Positions 9,901-16,118 of a stretch of DNA of 16,145 nt are shown here, piece after piece. The DNA is from Verrucomicrobiota bacterium (GTDB lineage Bacteria; Verrucomicrobiota; Verrucomicrobiia; Opitutales; Opitutaceae). Position 1 is the stretch's first letter. Each line of letters begins with the position of its first letter. A program made the position numbers and the translations under genes. The DNA lies in assembly GCA_023430565.1 (NCBI GenBank), contig JAEZAD010000332.1, positions 1 to 16,145 on the forward strand, read 5' to 3'. Under the pieces are notes generated by a model, which did not search any database, was not told the DNA's origin, and saw nothing but the letters and a program-made list of their open reading frames with translations.

Positions 9901-10044
9901 GTGTTCGTCGCTCGACGCGGCGCTGGCCGCGAGCGCCGCGAGGCAGAGCAGGCCGAGCACGAAACGCCGCACGGGCCGGGTCCAAGTTCGCGCGGGCGGT
10001 TCAGCTCGCGCGGCGGGCGTTGGCCTCGAGTTCCTTTGCGCCAT
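6955..10044 (-). CDS. Exported GH106 alpha-L-rhamnosidase, 1029 aa (start uncertain)
   Basis: Inverting glycoside hydrolase that removes terminal alpha-L-rhamnose. Recognised by WWHWINGNVTRDGI (68-81), the (beta/alpha)8 strand GIGGFNLFV (92-100), HSPGYSGTGGPW (139-150), IDSYESGANDW (312-322) and MREFW/AAEAF (412-416, 442-446), all typical of GH106. E316, E414 and E444 are candidate catalytic acids. A galactose-binding-like beta-sandwich occupies roughly 870-1020. A hydrophobic signal segment RRFVLGLLCLAALAASAAS (26-44) predicts export. The ATG at 10044 lies 44 bases inside the transporter gene and adds 24 polar residues before the signal peptide. The in-frame GTG at 9972 (residue 25) gives a conventional short signal peptide and a 28-base gap, and may be the real start. 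It is the last gene of the minus-strand run and converges on the LacI gene, with no clear terminator in between. Confidence 0.92.
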   Translation of the reverse strand: MAQRNSRPTPAARAEPPARTWTRPVRRFVLGLLCLAALAASAASSDEHVTALARAFDGPARDARLRVWWHWINGNVTRDGITADLEAMHRVGIGGFNLFVVEQAVPRGPVRFGSPDYYDLLRHTAEEADRLGLAMEMTHSPGYSGTGGPWVPPELASQKLVWTSAVVDAPGPVVPQPETVAGHYRDIALLAFPLPASPPQPVERNVLAPEPKPYPQPTASAVVAPNEILDLTDRLAPNGTIDWTPPAGQWVVLRIGHTPTGMLTHPVPTEALGLECNKLDRAAVEHAFLRGFQPVLDRLGPLAGRVLSGTLIDSYESGANDWCPDFAVQFERRAGYPLQPWLPVFAGFAVGGAEESRRFLWDYQKVIAELYAENYYAWMDELARRHGLVLHAEGNHSGGSTLTCNGVVAGPMREFWRGGPGHSAVANEAISGALLHRRPRVAAEAFSQFPDQAWRVVPEDMKAGTDHAFAGGINRLYVHRFAHQPWLHVRPGMTMGYWGMWFDRTLTWWEQSAGYNAYVARAQSVLQQGDTVVDALLWIGEGLPDDWNRVRNTPSISDLRQRSTHRLALLNGDALRGPVTIGPGGLHLPSGQRIQLLVIAPGADFTLRSLEQLQAAVEQGLTLVGLPPTTTAGGPSSPDSVARFDRIVRALWGATDETAPLRNVGRGRVVHSDSPATILGSLLPPTVQRESGPERFAWLRRRMGPTDVFFVSVASNEPTELRLRFSVAGARPEIWDPETGGRRPAAVWDFDDKHTRVTLPLRPNGSAFLVFRSGSLEPDPIVAVRRDGRSAAEALRMADDGALEIRSRTGGDFHLSHASGRSAVVSVAPPPTAIRVQGPWEVTLPKTVRSHATSFPELVDWSTHSDDRIRFFSGTAEYATTVEIPAHALTAATRILLDLGLVKNFAEVIVNGRPFPVLWRAPWQIDVTDAVHAGRNELRIRITNTWVNRLVGDEHLPEDTTWRPVKAHASDHPVFAASAWPAWVTDGGSSPHGRQTFSAMKLVHRDTPLPPSGLLGPVQFVFESVQPIH

Positions 10045-11371
10045 AGACCTGAATGCGGCCCTCGCGGACGCTTTTTGCGAAACGGTTGATGAACCAGACC
10101 GCGACGAACGAGAGCAGGAGTTGGAAAAGAAAAATGCTGCTGTAGTCGAAGCCGGTCCCGGACCGTGAGCCCAGAAACGTGCTGAAAAACTGCACCCACA
10201 GCCCGCCGAGATTGATCATGAGAAAACCGGCCATCCCGCCGACGAAGGAGAAGCCGGCGCTGACCGTGCCGAAGCGATCGCTGGGGATGAAATCGTAAAC
10301 CAGCGGCCCCCAGATCAGGTATTTCAACGCGATGAAACCTCCCCCCATCCCGGCGAAAAGACTGACCGCCATGACCACGCGGATGGAAACGACGCCCTCC
10401 GGTCCGAAGCGAAGCAGCGCGAACAGCATGACGTTGACCACCGCGGCGCCGAGCATGCCGATCTGCATGAGCCGAAGCCGGGAAAAGCGGTCGGCGAGGT
10501 AGCCGGAGAGGGGCACGAAAAGCGCGAGGTTGGCCACCATCGTGATGGTCTCGATCCATCCGAACTGCGCCTTGGTGAGCCCCACCTGTTCGGTGAGGGC
10601 GAGTGGGACAAACACGCGGGCGGCGGCGCTCGAGAACATGGGGCACGCGTAGAGCGCGTAGACCATCCACCAGCGCCGATCGGCGAAGACATCGCGAAAG
10701 AAGCCCACGAAGCGAAACCGTTCCCGGACGATGCCGCCGGGTGGAGGCTGTTCGCGCACGCCGAAAGCGACGAACAGCGTGGTGACGAGCGTCAGCGCTG
10801 CACCGGCCCAGTAAATGAGGTGCTCGCCGCGCAACTGGAAGGACCAGCCCTCGACGACGTGGCCGTAGTTGCGGTCGAAGTGAATCAGCAGCACGCCGTT
10901 GAACACGAGACCGGTCATCGTCGTGGAAATGCTGCGCAACACGCCGGCGCGGCCGCGTTGCGGGGGCGGCACCACCTCGTTGTAAAGGGGTTCGTAGGGT
11001 TTCGCGACGTCGGTGAAAAACTGATACAGCACGATCAGCCCGCCCAGGACCCAAAGGTTGGGTGCGAGGGGGATGGCGATCGCCACCAGGGCGGAGCCGG
11101 TCCAACCAACGATGAGAAACGGCCGCCGGCGGCCCCAGCGGGTCCAGATGCGGTCGCTGACATAGCTCGAGACCGCGCCAACCATGAAGTTGAAGGCGAT
11201 GTTGAGGCTGCTGAGAAACGCGATCAGCGCCGGTTCGTCGGCGAATTTGCGCAGCGTGAACGTGAGGGGCGATCCACTGAGGAGGTCCGAGTAGTGGAGC
11301 GTCGTCCACGGCAGCATCATGCCGACGGCCCAGGTCCAGGGAATTTTTGGCTGCTGAGTGGCGATCCGCAT
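10001..11371 (-). CDS. MFS sugar transporter, GPH/SLC45-like, 456 aa
   Basis: Inner-membrane secondary transporter with about 12 hydrophobic segments. The loop between helices 2 and 3 reads SSYVSDRIWTRWGRRRPFLI (68-87), the form seen in glycoside-pentoside-hexuronide and sucrose/SLC45-like symporters. A second, weaker copy, YLADRFSRLRL (291-301), begins the C-terminal half as expected for MFS pseudo-symmetry. A longer open frame reaches 11509, but its first 46 residues are non-hydrophobic and overlap the esterase gene. ATG 11371 gives MRIATQQPKIPW just before the first helix, the normal family length and a 37-base gap. No strong Shine-Dalgarno sequence is seen. The position between the exported GH106 and the cytoplasmic GH78 and esterase suggests cation-coupled import of rhamnose-containing oligosaccharides or rhamnose. 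The substrate is inferred from neighbours only. Confidence 0.9.
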   Translation of the reverse strand: MRIATQQPKIPWTWAVGMMLPWTTLHYSDLLSGSPLTFTLRKFADEPALIAFLSSLNIAFNFMVGAVSSYVSDRIWTRWGRRRPFLIVGWTGSALVAIAIPLAPNLWVLGGLIVLYQFFTDVAKPYEPLYNEVVPPPQRGRAGVLRSISTTMTGLVFNGVLLIHFDRNYGHVVEGWSFQLRGEHLIYWAGAALTLVTTLFVAFGVREQPPPGGIVRERFRFVGFFRDVFADRRWWMVYALYACPMFSSAAARVFVPLALTEQVGLTKAQFGWIETITMVANLALFVPLSGYLADRFSRLRLMQIGMLGAAVVNVMLFALLRFGPEGVVSIRVVMAVSLFAGMGGGFIALKYLIWGPLVYDFIPSDRFGTVSAGFSFVGGMAGFLMINLGGLWVQFFSTFLGSRSGTGFDYSSIFLFQLLLSFVAVWFINRFAKSVREGRIQVYGAKELEANARRAS

Positions 11372-11395
11372 CGAGGTCGGGGGCGCGAATGCTTC

Positions 11396-11407
11396 CGGCC
11401 GCGGCCG
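11396..11407. repeat. 12-base GC palindrome between esterase and transporter genes
   Basis: CGGCCGCGGCCG is self-complementary and sits immediately after the esterase stop on the minus strand. It could form a compact RNA stem between the two genes, but there is no T-run, so it is not a rho-independent terminator. Chance is plausible at this GC content. Confidence 0.3.
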
Positions 11408-11408
11408 C

Positions 11409-12095
11409 TCAGGCGAGCTCGCGCATCCAGCGCAGGCAGTCGCCGCTCCAATCGTAGGGCGTTTCGAGCCCGAGCCCGTGGCGGCCGCGCGCGTAGGCGT
11501 GCAATTCAAACGGCACGCCTGCCTGCCGGAGCGCTGACGCGAGCAGGAAGCTGTGTTCCACCGGCACGGTGGCGTCCTCGACGGTGTGCCAGATGAAACA
11601 CGGCGGAGTGCGCGGCGTGACGCGCTGCTCGATCGAAACCTCCGCCAGCAACGTTTCCGCCGGCGCGGGGCCGAGCAGATTGTCGCGCGAGCCGGTGTGG
11701 CGGTGTTGGGGCATCATCGTGACCACGGGATAACAAAGAACGCCGAAGTCCGGGCGATGCTGTTTTTCCGTGCGCTCCCATTCCACCAGGGCGTGGGCGG
11801 CAAGGTGTCCACCGGCGGACGAACCCATGACGCCGAGGCGAACCGGTGGGTCGAGTCGCGCGCGCACCTCGGCAATGGCGGCCTGTGCCGCCTGGATCAT
11901 GGCGGGGTGACGAAAACCGTCCGACGCGAGTGGATACGCCGCCACGTAACAGTCGACGCCGGCGCGGGCGAATCGCTTCGCGTAGCCCTCGCCCTCATGG
12001 GGCGCGAGGATCGAGTAGCCGCCGCCCGGAAAAATGACGAGGGCGCGGTCGCTGGCGGCGCCTTCCGGAGGAAAGTGCTGGAGAGGGGCGGACAT
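11409..12095 (-). CDS. Alpha/beta-hydrolase carbohydrate esterase, 228 aa
   Basis: Small serine esterase of the acetyl-esterase/xylanase-associated type. The oxyanion-hole motif is PGGGY (23-27), the nucleophile elbow GSSAG (91-95) has S93, and the remaining triad is probably D174 (in VEDATVP) and H206 (in GRHGLGL). All three are in the expected order and spacing. No signal peptide is visible, so it should act in the cytoplasm, probably removing acetyl or other acyl groups from imported oligosaccharides before or after GH78 acts. It begins 57 bases after the GH78 stop and ends 37 bases before the transporter start, consistent with one transcript. The ATG has no evident Shine-Dalgarno sequence. 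The acyl group and substrate are not readable from sequence. A peptidase of the prolyl-oligopeptidase-like fold is a less likely alternative. Confidence 0.87.
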   Translation of the reverse strand: MSAPLQHFPPEGAASDRALVIFPGGGYSILAPHEGEGYAKRFARAGVDCYVAAYPLASDGFRHPAMIQAAQAAIAEVRARLDPPVRLGVMGSSAGGHLAAHALVEWERTEKQHRPDFGVLCYPVVTMMPQHRHTGSRDNLLGPAPAETLLAEVSIEQRVTPRTPPCFIWHTVEDATVPVEHSFLLASALRQAGVPFELHAYARGRHGLGLETPYDWSGDCLRWMRELA

Positions 12096-12126
12096 GAAAT
12101 GGGGTAACGTGGGAACAGCCGGACGA

Positions 12127-12145
12127 AACGGAAGAGATTTCCGTT
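12127..12145 (-). repeat. Small hairpin in the GH78-esterase gap
   Basis: AACGGAA (12127-12133) and TTCCGTT (12139-12145) pair perfectly around a 5-base loop, 7 bases downstream of the GH78 stop on the minus strand. The downstream side is TCGTCC, not a T-run. It could stabilise or process the transcript, or weakly attenuate the downstream genes. The function is unproven. Confidence 0.35.
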
Positions 12146-12152
12146 GGGGGGA

Positions 12153-14957
12153 TCACGTCGGAACTGCCGGGAGACAGCCGATGGGACACTGGAAGCGATA
12201 GGAGCCGCTGGGAACCGTCACAAGCGTGCAAGCGGCTTCGTGGCGGAGGACGACGTCCGACATCTCGCGGAGCGGGCGGCCGGACTCGGTCGCCGCGTGC
12301 GATTCGCCAGTAGGAAGAGCGATCTCCGCCTCAATTCCCGGGGGCAGTTCGACTTCCAGGGTGAACACGCCGGAGTCCGAGCGCCACGCCACGGCGATAC
12401 GGCCGCGAACCGAATCGAAATGTCCGCGGGCCCAGGTCAGCTCCGGGTCGCCGGTCGGTCCCGGAACGATCCGAACCTTCTTGAAGCCCGGCGCATTTTC
12501 ATCCGGCAAAAGGCCGAGCACGCCGCCGATCGGCCAGCCGCCGACGTAGAGGAAGGAGCTGTGCAGGCCTGAGAGATTGCCCGCCGGTTCCTCCCACGTC
12601 TCCCAGAGTGTGGTGGCGCCCCGATCGATCATGTGCCACCAACCGGGATACCCGGGTTGGCTCACGAGGAGGTGGAGCAGATCGTGGCGGCGGTTTTCCA
12701 ACAGATAATGAAAAAGCAGCGCGCCGCCGGTGATGCCGGCATCGATGTGACCTTGGCGCACGCGGCGAATCTCGTCGTCGAGCCGTTGTTCGATGGCGGG
12801 CCGGAGCGATGCCGGAGGAATGCCCGCCAGCAGCGCGACGGCGAGTGAGACCTGCGAACTGTCGGCGTAGCCGTTAGCGGCGGGTTCGTGGAAGGCGGCG
12901 TGAATGGCTTCGCGGGCGCGGGTCGCCTGGGTCGTCCAACGTTCGGCCAAGTCATTTTCGCCGAGGACGCGCGCCATCTTCGTGGCGGTGGCCAGGCTCC
13001 AGACACGATAGCAGTTGTTGAAGAAGAGCGTTTCGTGTCGGTCGGAGTTTACGCCGCGCGGCATGTTCGGCATGAGCCAGTCGCCGAGAAAATCCCATTT
13101 CCCGCCCCAGCGTTTGAGCAGGCCGTCGGAGACCTTTGTTTCGAGAAAATCCAGCCAGCGCGTGACGACCGGCAGGCTGCGCTCGAGGATGCGGCGATCG
13201 CCATAGAAGCGGTAATGCTGCCAGGGCAGGTGCACGCAAAAGCCGCTCCAGGCGGGTCCCCCGCCGCCCCAGTAAGTGGGCGCCGTGTAGGGCATCTCGC
13301 CGGGATGCATCGATGGCGGCGGCTCGACCGCCGTCGGGTCGTGGATGCTCGACCAGGCCGGCGGATGTCCCTGCACGTCGTGCCAGTCGCGATTCCATTT
13401 ATCGAAGAACGCGTCCAAGCGATAATGATACAAACCCGCGATGAGGCTGCTATGGCCGTCGCCGCCGTAACCCATGCGTTCGCGGTGGGGGCAATCGGCG
13501 ACAAAGCCGCCGATCGTGAGATTCTCGAACGTCCAGCAGGTGGTGGCGGCAATGGCGTTCAAACGCTGGTCGGAAGACTCGAAGCGGGCGGCGGCGCGAT
13601 AGTCGTTGCGAACGCACCAGGCGCGAATCGCGGTCGGGTCGGGCGGGGCGGACAAGCCTCGCAGCGTCAGCCAGCGACCGACGGCGTAGTTGAAACGGTT
13701 TTGAAAAACGCCGCGGCCGGACGGGCCGACGATGTATTCGCTGCGAATGGAATACGTCATCGCGCGGTCGTCCGCTTCGGACGATTCAAGCGCGATTCGC
13801 GAGCCGGGAGGCGCCGTCAGGCCGACCTCGAGAAAGCCCGCGAAGTTGCGACCGAAGTCGACCCGGTAAACGCCCGGTTCCGATTCGACGATCGCCGCCG
13901 GCCGGAGTTCGACCTGGCGGCGATTGGGCTCGGCGGGGTCGGCGGAGATCGGCAGGCGAAACGCGCCGGTCGCGGCCGGGGCCCAGCCGGTGGAGGACGA
14001 GCCCGGTTCGGCCCAGCCTTCGACTTCGGCCGTCGCGTCGTAACATTCGCCGCCGAAATTGCGGAATTCCCACGTGCCGATCAGACGGCTCGGACTGGGA
14101 CGCGCGAGCCAGCTGGAATCGGTGACGACCGGTTCAGTGTCCGCGTGGTTATCGAAGTAAAACTGAGCGCTGACGAGGGGCTGGGAGGGACGGTCTGGTT
14201 TTTGAAAATGCGCATATACAGACCAGCCGGCGCCGAGCCAGAGCGCCAACATGTTCGGGCCCGGGCGGAGATAGGATTCGATGTCGTAGCGGACGTAGAA
14301 GGCGCGCGTCGAGCCGTCGCAAACGTTGGGCGCGAGGACGTGGTCGCTTACTTTGCGACCGTTGACGTGGAGCTCGTGAAATCCGACCGACGCGACCAAC
14401 GCGACGGCGCGGCGCGGCACGGCATCGAGCTGAATTTCCCGGCGAAACCATGGGTCCGGCGGCGGCGAGGTGCGCGGCTCAAACAGCGAAGGCGGGGCGG
14501 AAGGAGTGTAGGGCGGGAGATAAATCCAGGCGGCGCGCCATTCGTCGTCGGGGTTGAGCAAACCCATCGACCAGCTGCCGGACGTTTCCCAGTGCGACCA
14601 CTCCCCCTTCTCATTTCGCACGCGAACGGCCCAGTAACATTGCTCCAAGGACTGCAGAGCAGCGCCGTTGTATTGGATTGCGGTGCAGTCCGACTCGACG
14701 ACGCCGGAATCCCACCGGTCCGCCGTGGACGGTGAGAGGCGTTCGCGCGACGTCGCGACCAGCAGATGACAGGCAGTCTGGCGGGCGCCGCGGGAGGCGG
14801 GTGGGGCGGCGAGTTGCCACGAAAAAGCGGGATGCGGGACGTCGATCGCGCCGGGCGCGAGACGGCCTTCGCAATGCAAGCGATGCGGCCGGAGCCCGGC
14901 GGTGAGAGAGGATGAAGCCGGGGCTTCGTGGCCGGAGGCGGAGAGAGCTTGCGTCAC
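12153..14957 (-). CDS. GH78 alpha-L-rhamnosidase, probably cytoplasmic, 934 aa
   Basis: Inverting hydrolase releasing terminal alpha-L-rhamnose. Domain order fits GH78: fibronectin-like N-terminus (about 25-130, with IDVPHPAFSW), two beta-sandwich domains (about 165-300 and 350-450), an (alpha/alpha)6 catalytic barrel (about 455-825) and a C-terminal beta domain (about 828-925). The catalytic-acid motif reads DCPHRERMGYGGDG (488-501), with E493 the likely acid. The base is likely among the glutamates of TLWETWEEP (783-791). The motif is one residue shorter than the common DCPQRDERLGW form. No signal peptide is present. The start is GTG at 14957: no ATG or GTG lies upstream before the in-frame stop at 15018-15020, and the family-typical N-terminus begins only about 20 residues later. 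No Shine-Dalgarno sequence precedes it. It is the first gene of the four-gene minus-strand run and divergent from the second LacI gene, which probably represses it. Confidence 0.95.
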   Translation of the reverse strand: MTQALSASGHEAPASSSLTAGLRPHRLHCEGRLAPGAIDVPHPAFSWQLAAPPASRGARQTACHLLVATSRERLSPSTADRWDSGVVESDCTAIQYNGAALQSLEQCYWAVRVRNEKGEWSHWETSGSWSMGLLNPDDEWRAAWIYLPPYTPSAPPSLFEPRTSPPPDPWFRREIQLDAVPRRAVALVASVGFHELHVNGRKVSDHVLAPNVCDGSTRAFYVRYDIESYLRPGPNMLALWLGAGWSVYAHFQKPDRPSQPLVSAQFYFDNHADTEPVVTDSSWLARPSPSRLIGTWEFRNFGGECYDATAEVEGWAEPGSSSTGWAPAATGAFRLPISADPAEPNRRQVELRPAAIVESEPGVYRVDFGRNFAGFLEVGLTAPPGSRIALESSEADDRAMTYSIRSEYIVGPSGRGVFQNRFNYAVGRWLTLRGLSAPPDPTAIRAWCVRNDYRAAARFESSDQRLNAIAATTCWTFENLTIGGFVADCPHRERMGYGGDGHSSLIAGLYHYRLDAFFDKWNRDWHDVQGHPPAWSSIHDPTAVEPPPSMHPGEMPYTAPTYWGGGGPAWSGFCVHLPWQHYRFYGDRRILERSLPVVTRWLDFLETKVSDGLLKRWGGKWDFLGDWLMPNMPRGVNSDRHETLFFNNCYRVWSLATATKMARVLGENDLAERWTTQATRAREAIHAAFHEPAANGYADSSQVSLAVALLAGIPPASLRPAIEQRLDDEIRRVRQGHIDAGITGGALLFHYLLENRRHDLLHLLVSQPGYPGWWHMIDRGATTLWETWEEPAGNLSGLHSSFLYVGGWPIGGVLGLLPDENAPGFKKVRIVPGPTGDPELTWARGHFDSVRGRIAVAWRSDSGVFTLEVELPPGIEAEIALPTGESHAATESGRPLREMSDVVLRHEAACTLVTVPSGSYRFQCPIGCLPAVPT

Positions 14958-14968
14958 AAAAAAGTCAC
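14953..14968. repeat. GTCAC direct repeat at the GH78 start
   Basis: GTCAC occurs at 14953-14957 and 14964-14968, 11 bases apart (one helical turn), and again at 15023-15027 inside the inverted repeat of the same promoter region. The first copy includes the GH78 start codon on the minus strand. Helical phasing is suggestive of a protein site, but five-base repeats are common. Confidence 0.2.
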
Positions 14969-15018
14969 TACGAGGGGAGCTCGCCGGATGGAGAAAAGCT
15001 TCGGCGAAGAAGGCCGAT

Positions 15019-15042
15019 CACCGTCACGACATTGACACGGTG
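15019..15042. promoter_or_regulatory. Candidate LacI-type operator in the GH78/LacI divergent promoter
   Basis: CACCGT (15019-15024) and ACGGTG (15037-15042) are perfect 6-base arms of a 24-base dyad. Two further pairs match inside, giving 8 of 12 symmetric positions. It overlaps the TTGACA box at 15032-15037 and lies between the two divergent genes. A repressor bound here would block the LacI gene and probably GH78. Autoregulation by the adjacent LacI protein is the simplest reading, but it is inference. Confidence 0.5.
15032..15037 (+). promoter_or_regulatory. Candidate -35 box TTGACA upstream of the second LacI gene
   Basis: An exact TTGACA begins 37 bases before the ATG at 15069 and is embedded in the right half of the inverted repeat. 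No good -10 hexamer is found at normal spacing (TGGTGG at 17, TTACAC at 23). The matching element before the first LacI gene, at nearly the same distance, supports function. Confidence 0.42.
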
Positions 15043-15068
15043 GCTCAAACGTCTTGGTGGTTACACCG

Positions 15069-16109
15069 ATGAGCAATTTGCTTCGCGTCACGCAGCGGGA
15101 TGTTGCGCAGAAGTATGGCTGCAGCCATGCGACCGTCTCGCTCGCCCTGAGCGGCAACCCGCGAATCAGCGAGAAAGTGCGCGCGGAGATCATGCAGCTC
15201 GCGGAGAAAATGGGTTACCGGCCCGATCCCAGTCTGGCGCAGCTGGCGCGAAGCCGCTTCGCCCGGCGCACGTCGGACTATCGGGCGAATCTTGCGTATC
15301 TCGTGCATTCGAAGGCGACCGGAGCGATGCAACTCCGGCATCTCGACGCGGCGCGGCGGCGCGCGGAGCAGAGCGGTTACAAGGTCGAGAGTTTCGATCT
15401 CGCGAATTACGCGTCGGGTTCCTCGGCGGCGCAGGTGCTGTATAACCGCGGCGTGCGAGGGATCATCATCCCTTCCATGCCGGCCCTGGTGGAGGACTAC
15501 CTGCGAGACCACGCGTGGGAACGTTTCACAATCGTGTGCTGCTCGCTGGGCTGGGCGCGGTTCGTCTACAACGTCGTCACGGACGACGTGTTCGCGGCGA
15601 CGCGCCTGGCCTGGAGCGAGGTGATTTCGCGCGGTTACAAGCGGATCGGTGCGGCGATGTTTCGGCACAATCCCATCGCCGAGGACGATTACACCCGGCA
15701 TGGCGCCTCCGTGGCGCAACAGGAGGCGCTGGTGCCAAAGAACCGGCGCATCCCGATTCTCGTCGATTGCGATCCGCTCGATCGGGACACGTTCATCCGG
15801 TGGTTCGAGCGGCATCGGCCTGAAGTGGTGCTGTCGTTCATCAGCCGGGCCTGCGAGTGGCTGGTGGACTCCGGCTACCGTGTGCCGGAGGACGTGGCGT
15901 TCACCTGCCTGAATGTCCGGCCGCAAGAGCGCTATACGGGCGTGTTGATCCCCGATCCCGACCTGGCGACGACGGCGGTGGATTTCCTGATTTCCCAGAT
16001 TCATCAGAATCAGCGCGGCGTGCCGCGGGTGCAGCAATCGCTGATGCTCGAGCCGCAGTGGCGCGAGGGAAAGACGCTGCCCGTGCTCGCGGGCGCGGGC
16101 GGACGTTAA
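15069..16109 (+). CDS. LacI-family transcriptional regulator (second paralogue), 346 aa
   Basis: Sugar-responsive regulator, paralogous to the one at 5788. Its helix-turn-helix spans residues 7-28 (VTQRDVAQKYGC then SHATVSLALS). H20 and A21 occupy the operator-reading positions, and L59 is the hinge-helix leucine. The ligand-binding domain (about 72-335) shares FTIVCCSLGW, GYKRIGAAM, AEDDYTRHGAS and RGIIIPSMP with its paralogue. ATG 15069 is chosen over the in-frame GTG 15054 because it aligns exactly with the other LacI from residue 1. A TGGTGG nine bases upstream is a partial Shine-Dalgarno match. It lacks the extra C-terminal tail of the first paralogue. It is divergent from GH78, with 111 bases between start codons and an inverted repeat in the gap, the usual layout of a local repressor with its target. 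The ligand is presumably rhamnose or a rhamnose-containing product (inference). Confidence 0.95.
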   Translation: MSNLLRVTQRDVAQKYGCSHATVSLALSGNPRISEKVRAEIMQLAEKMGYRPDPSLAQLARSRFARRTSDYRANLAYLVHSKATGAMQLRHLDAARRRAEQSGYKVESFDLANYASGSSAAQVLYNRGVRGIIIPSMPALVEDYLRDHAWERFTIVCCSLGWARFVYNVVTDDVFAATRLAWSEVISRGYKRIGAAMFRHNPIAEDDYTRHGASVAQQEALVPKNRRIPILVDCDPLDRDTFIRWFERHRPEVVLSFISRACEWLVDSGYRVPEDVAFTCLNVRPQERYTGVLIPDPDLATTAVDFLISQIHQNQRGVPRVQQSLMLEPQWREGKTLPVLAGAGGR

Positions 16110-16118
16110 CGAGTTAAC
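16105..16118. promoter_or_regulatory. Paired GTTAAC sites after the second LacI gene
   Basis: GTTAACGAGTTAAC, two self-complementary hexamers separated by GA, overlaps the LacI stop codon. It is followed by 27 non-coding bases to the window edge, with no terminator visible. It may belong to the control region of the next gene outside the window. A single GTTAAC also occurs at 5715-5720, after the receptor terminator. Confidence 0.22.

Noticed and set aside
7793..9985. 730-codon frame on the same strand as GH106 in another phase
   Set aside because: Extremely Arg/Pro-rich out-of-phase reading of GH106. No frameshift is needed because the GH106 frame is intact end to end.
11372..11509. 46-residue N-terminal extension of the transporter
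   Set aside because: It overlaps the esterase coding end and is non-hydrophobic. ATG 11371 gives the usual MFS start and length.
12888..14735. 615-codon open frame antisense to GH78
   Set aside because: Same GC-rich mirror effect: Gly/Ala/Arg-rich, no recognisable family, fully inside a clear GH78 gene.
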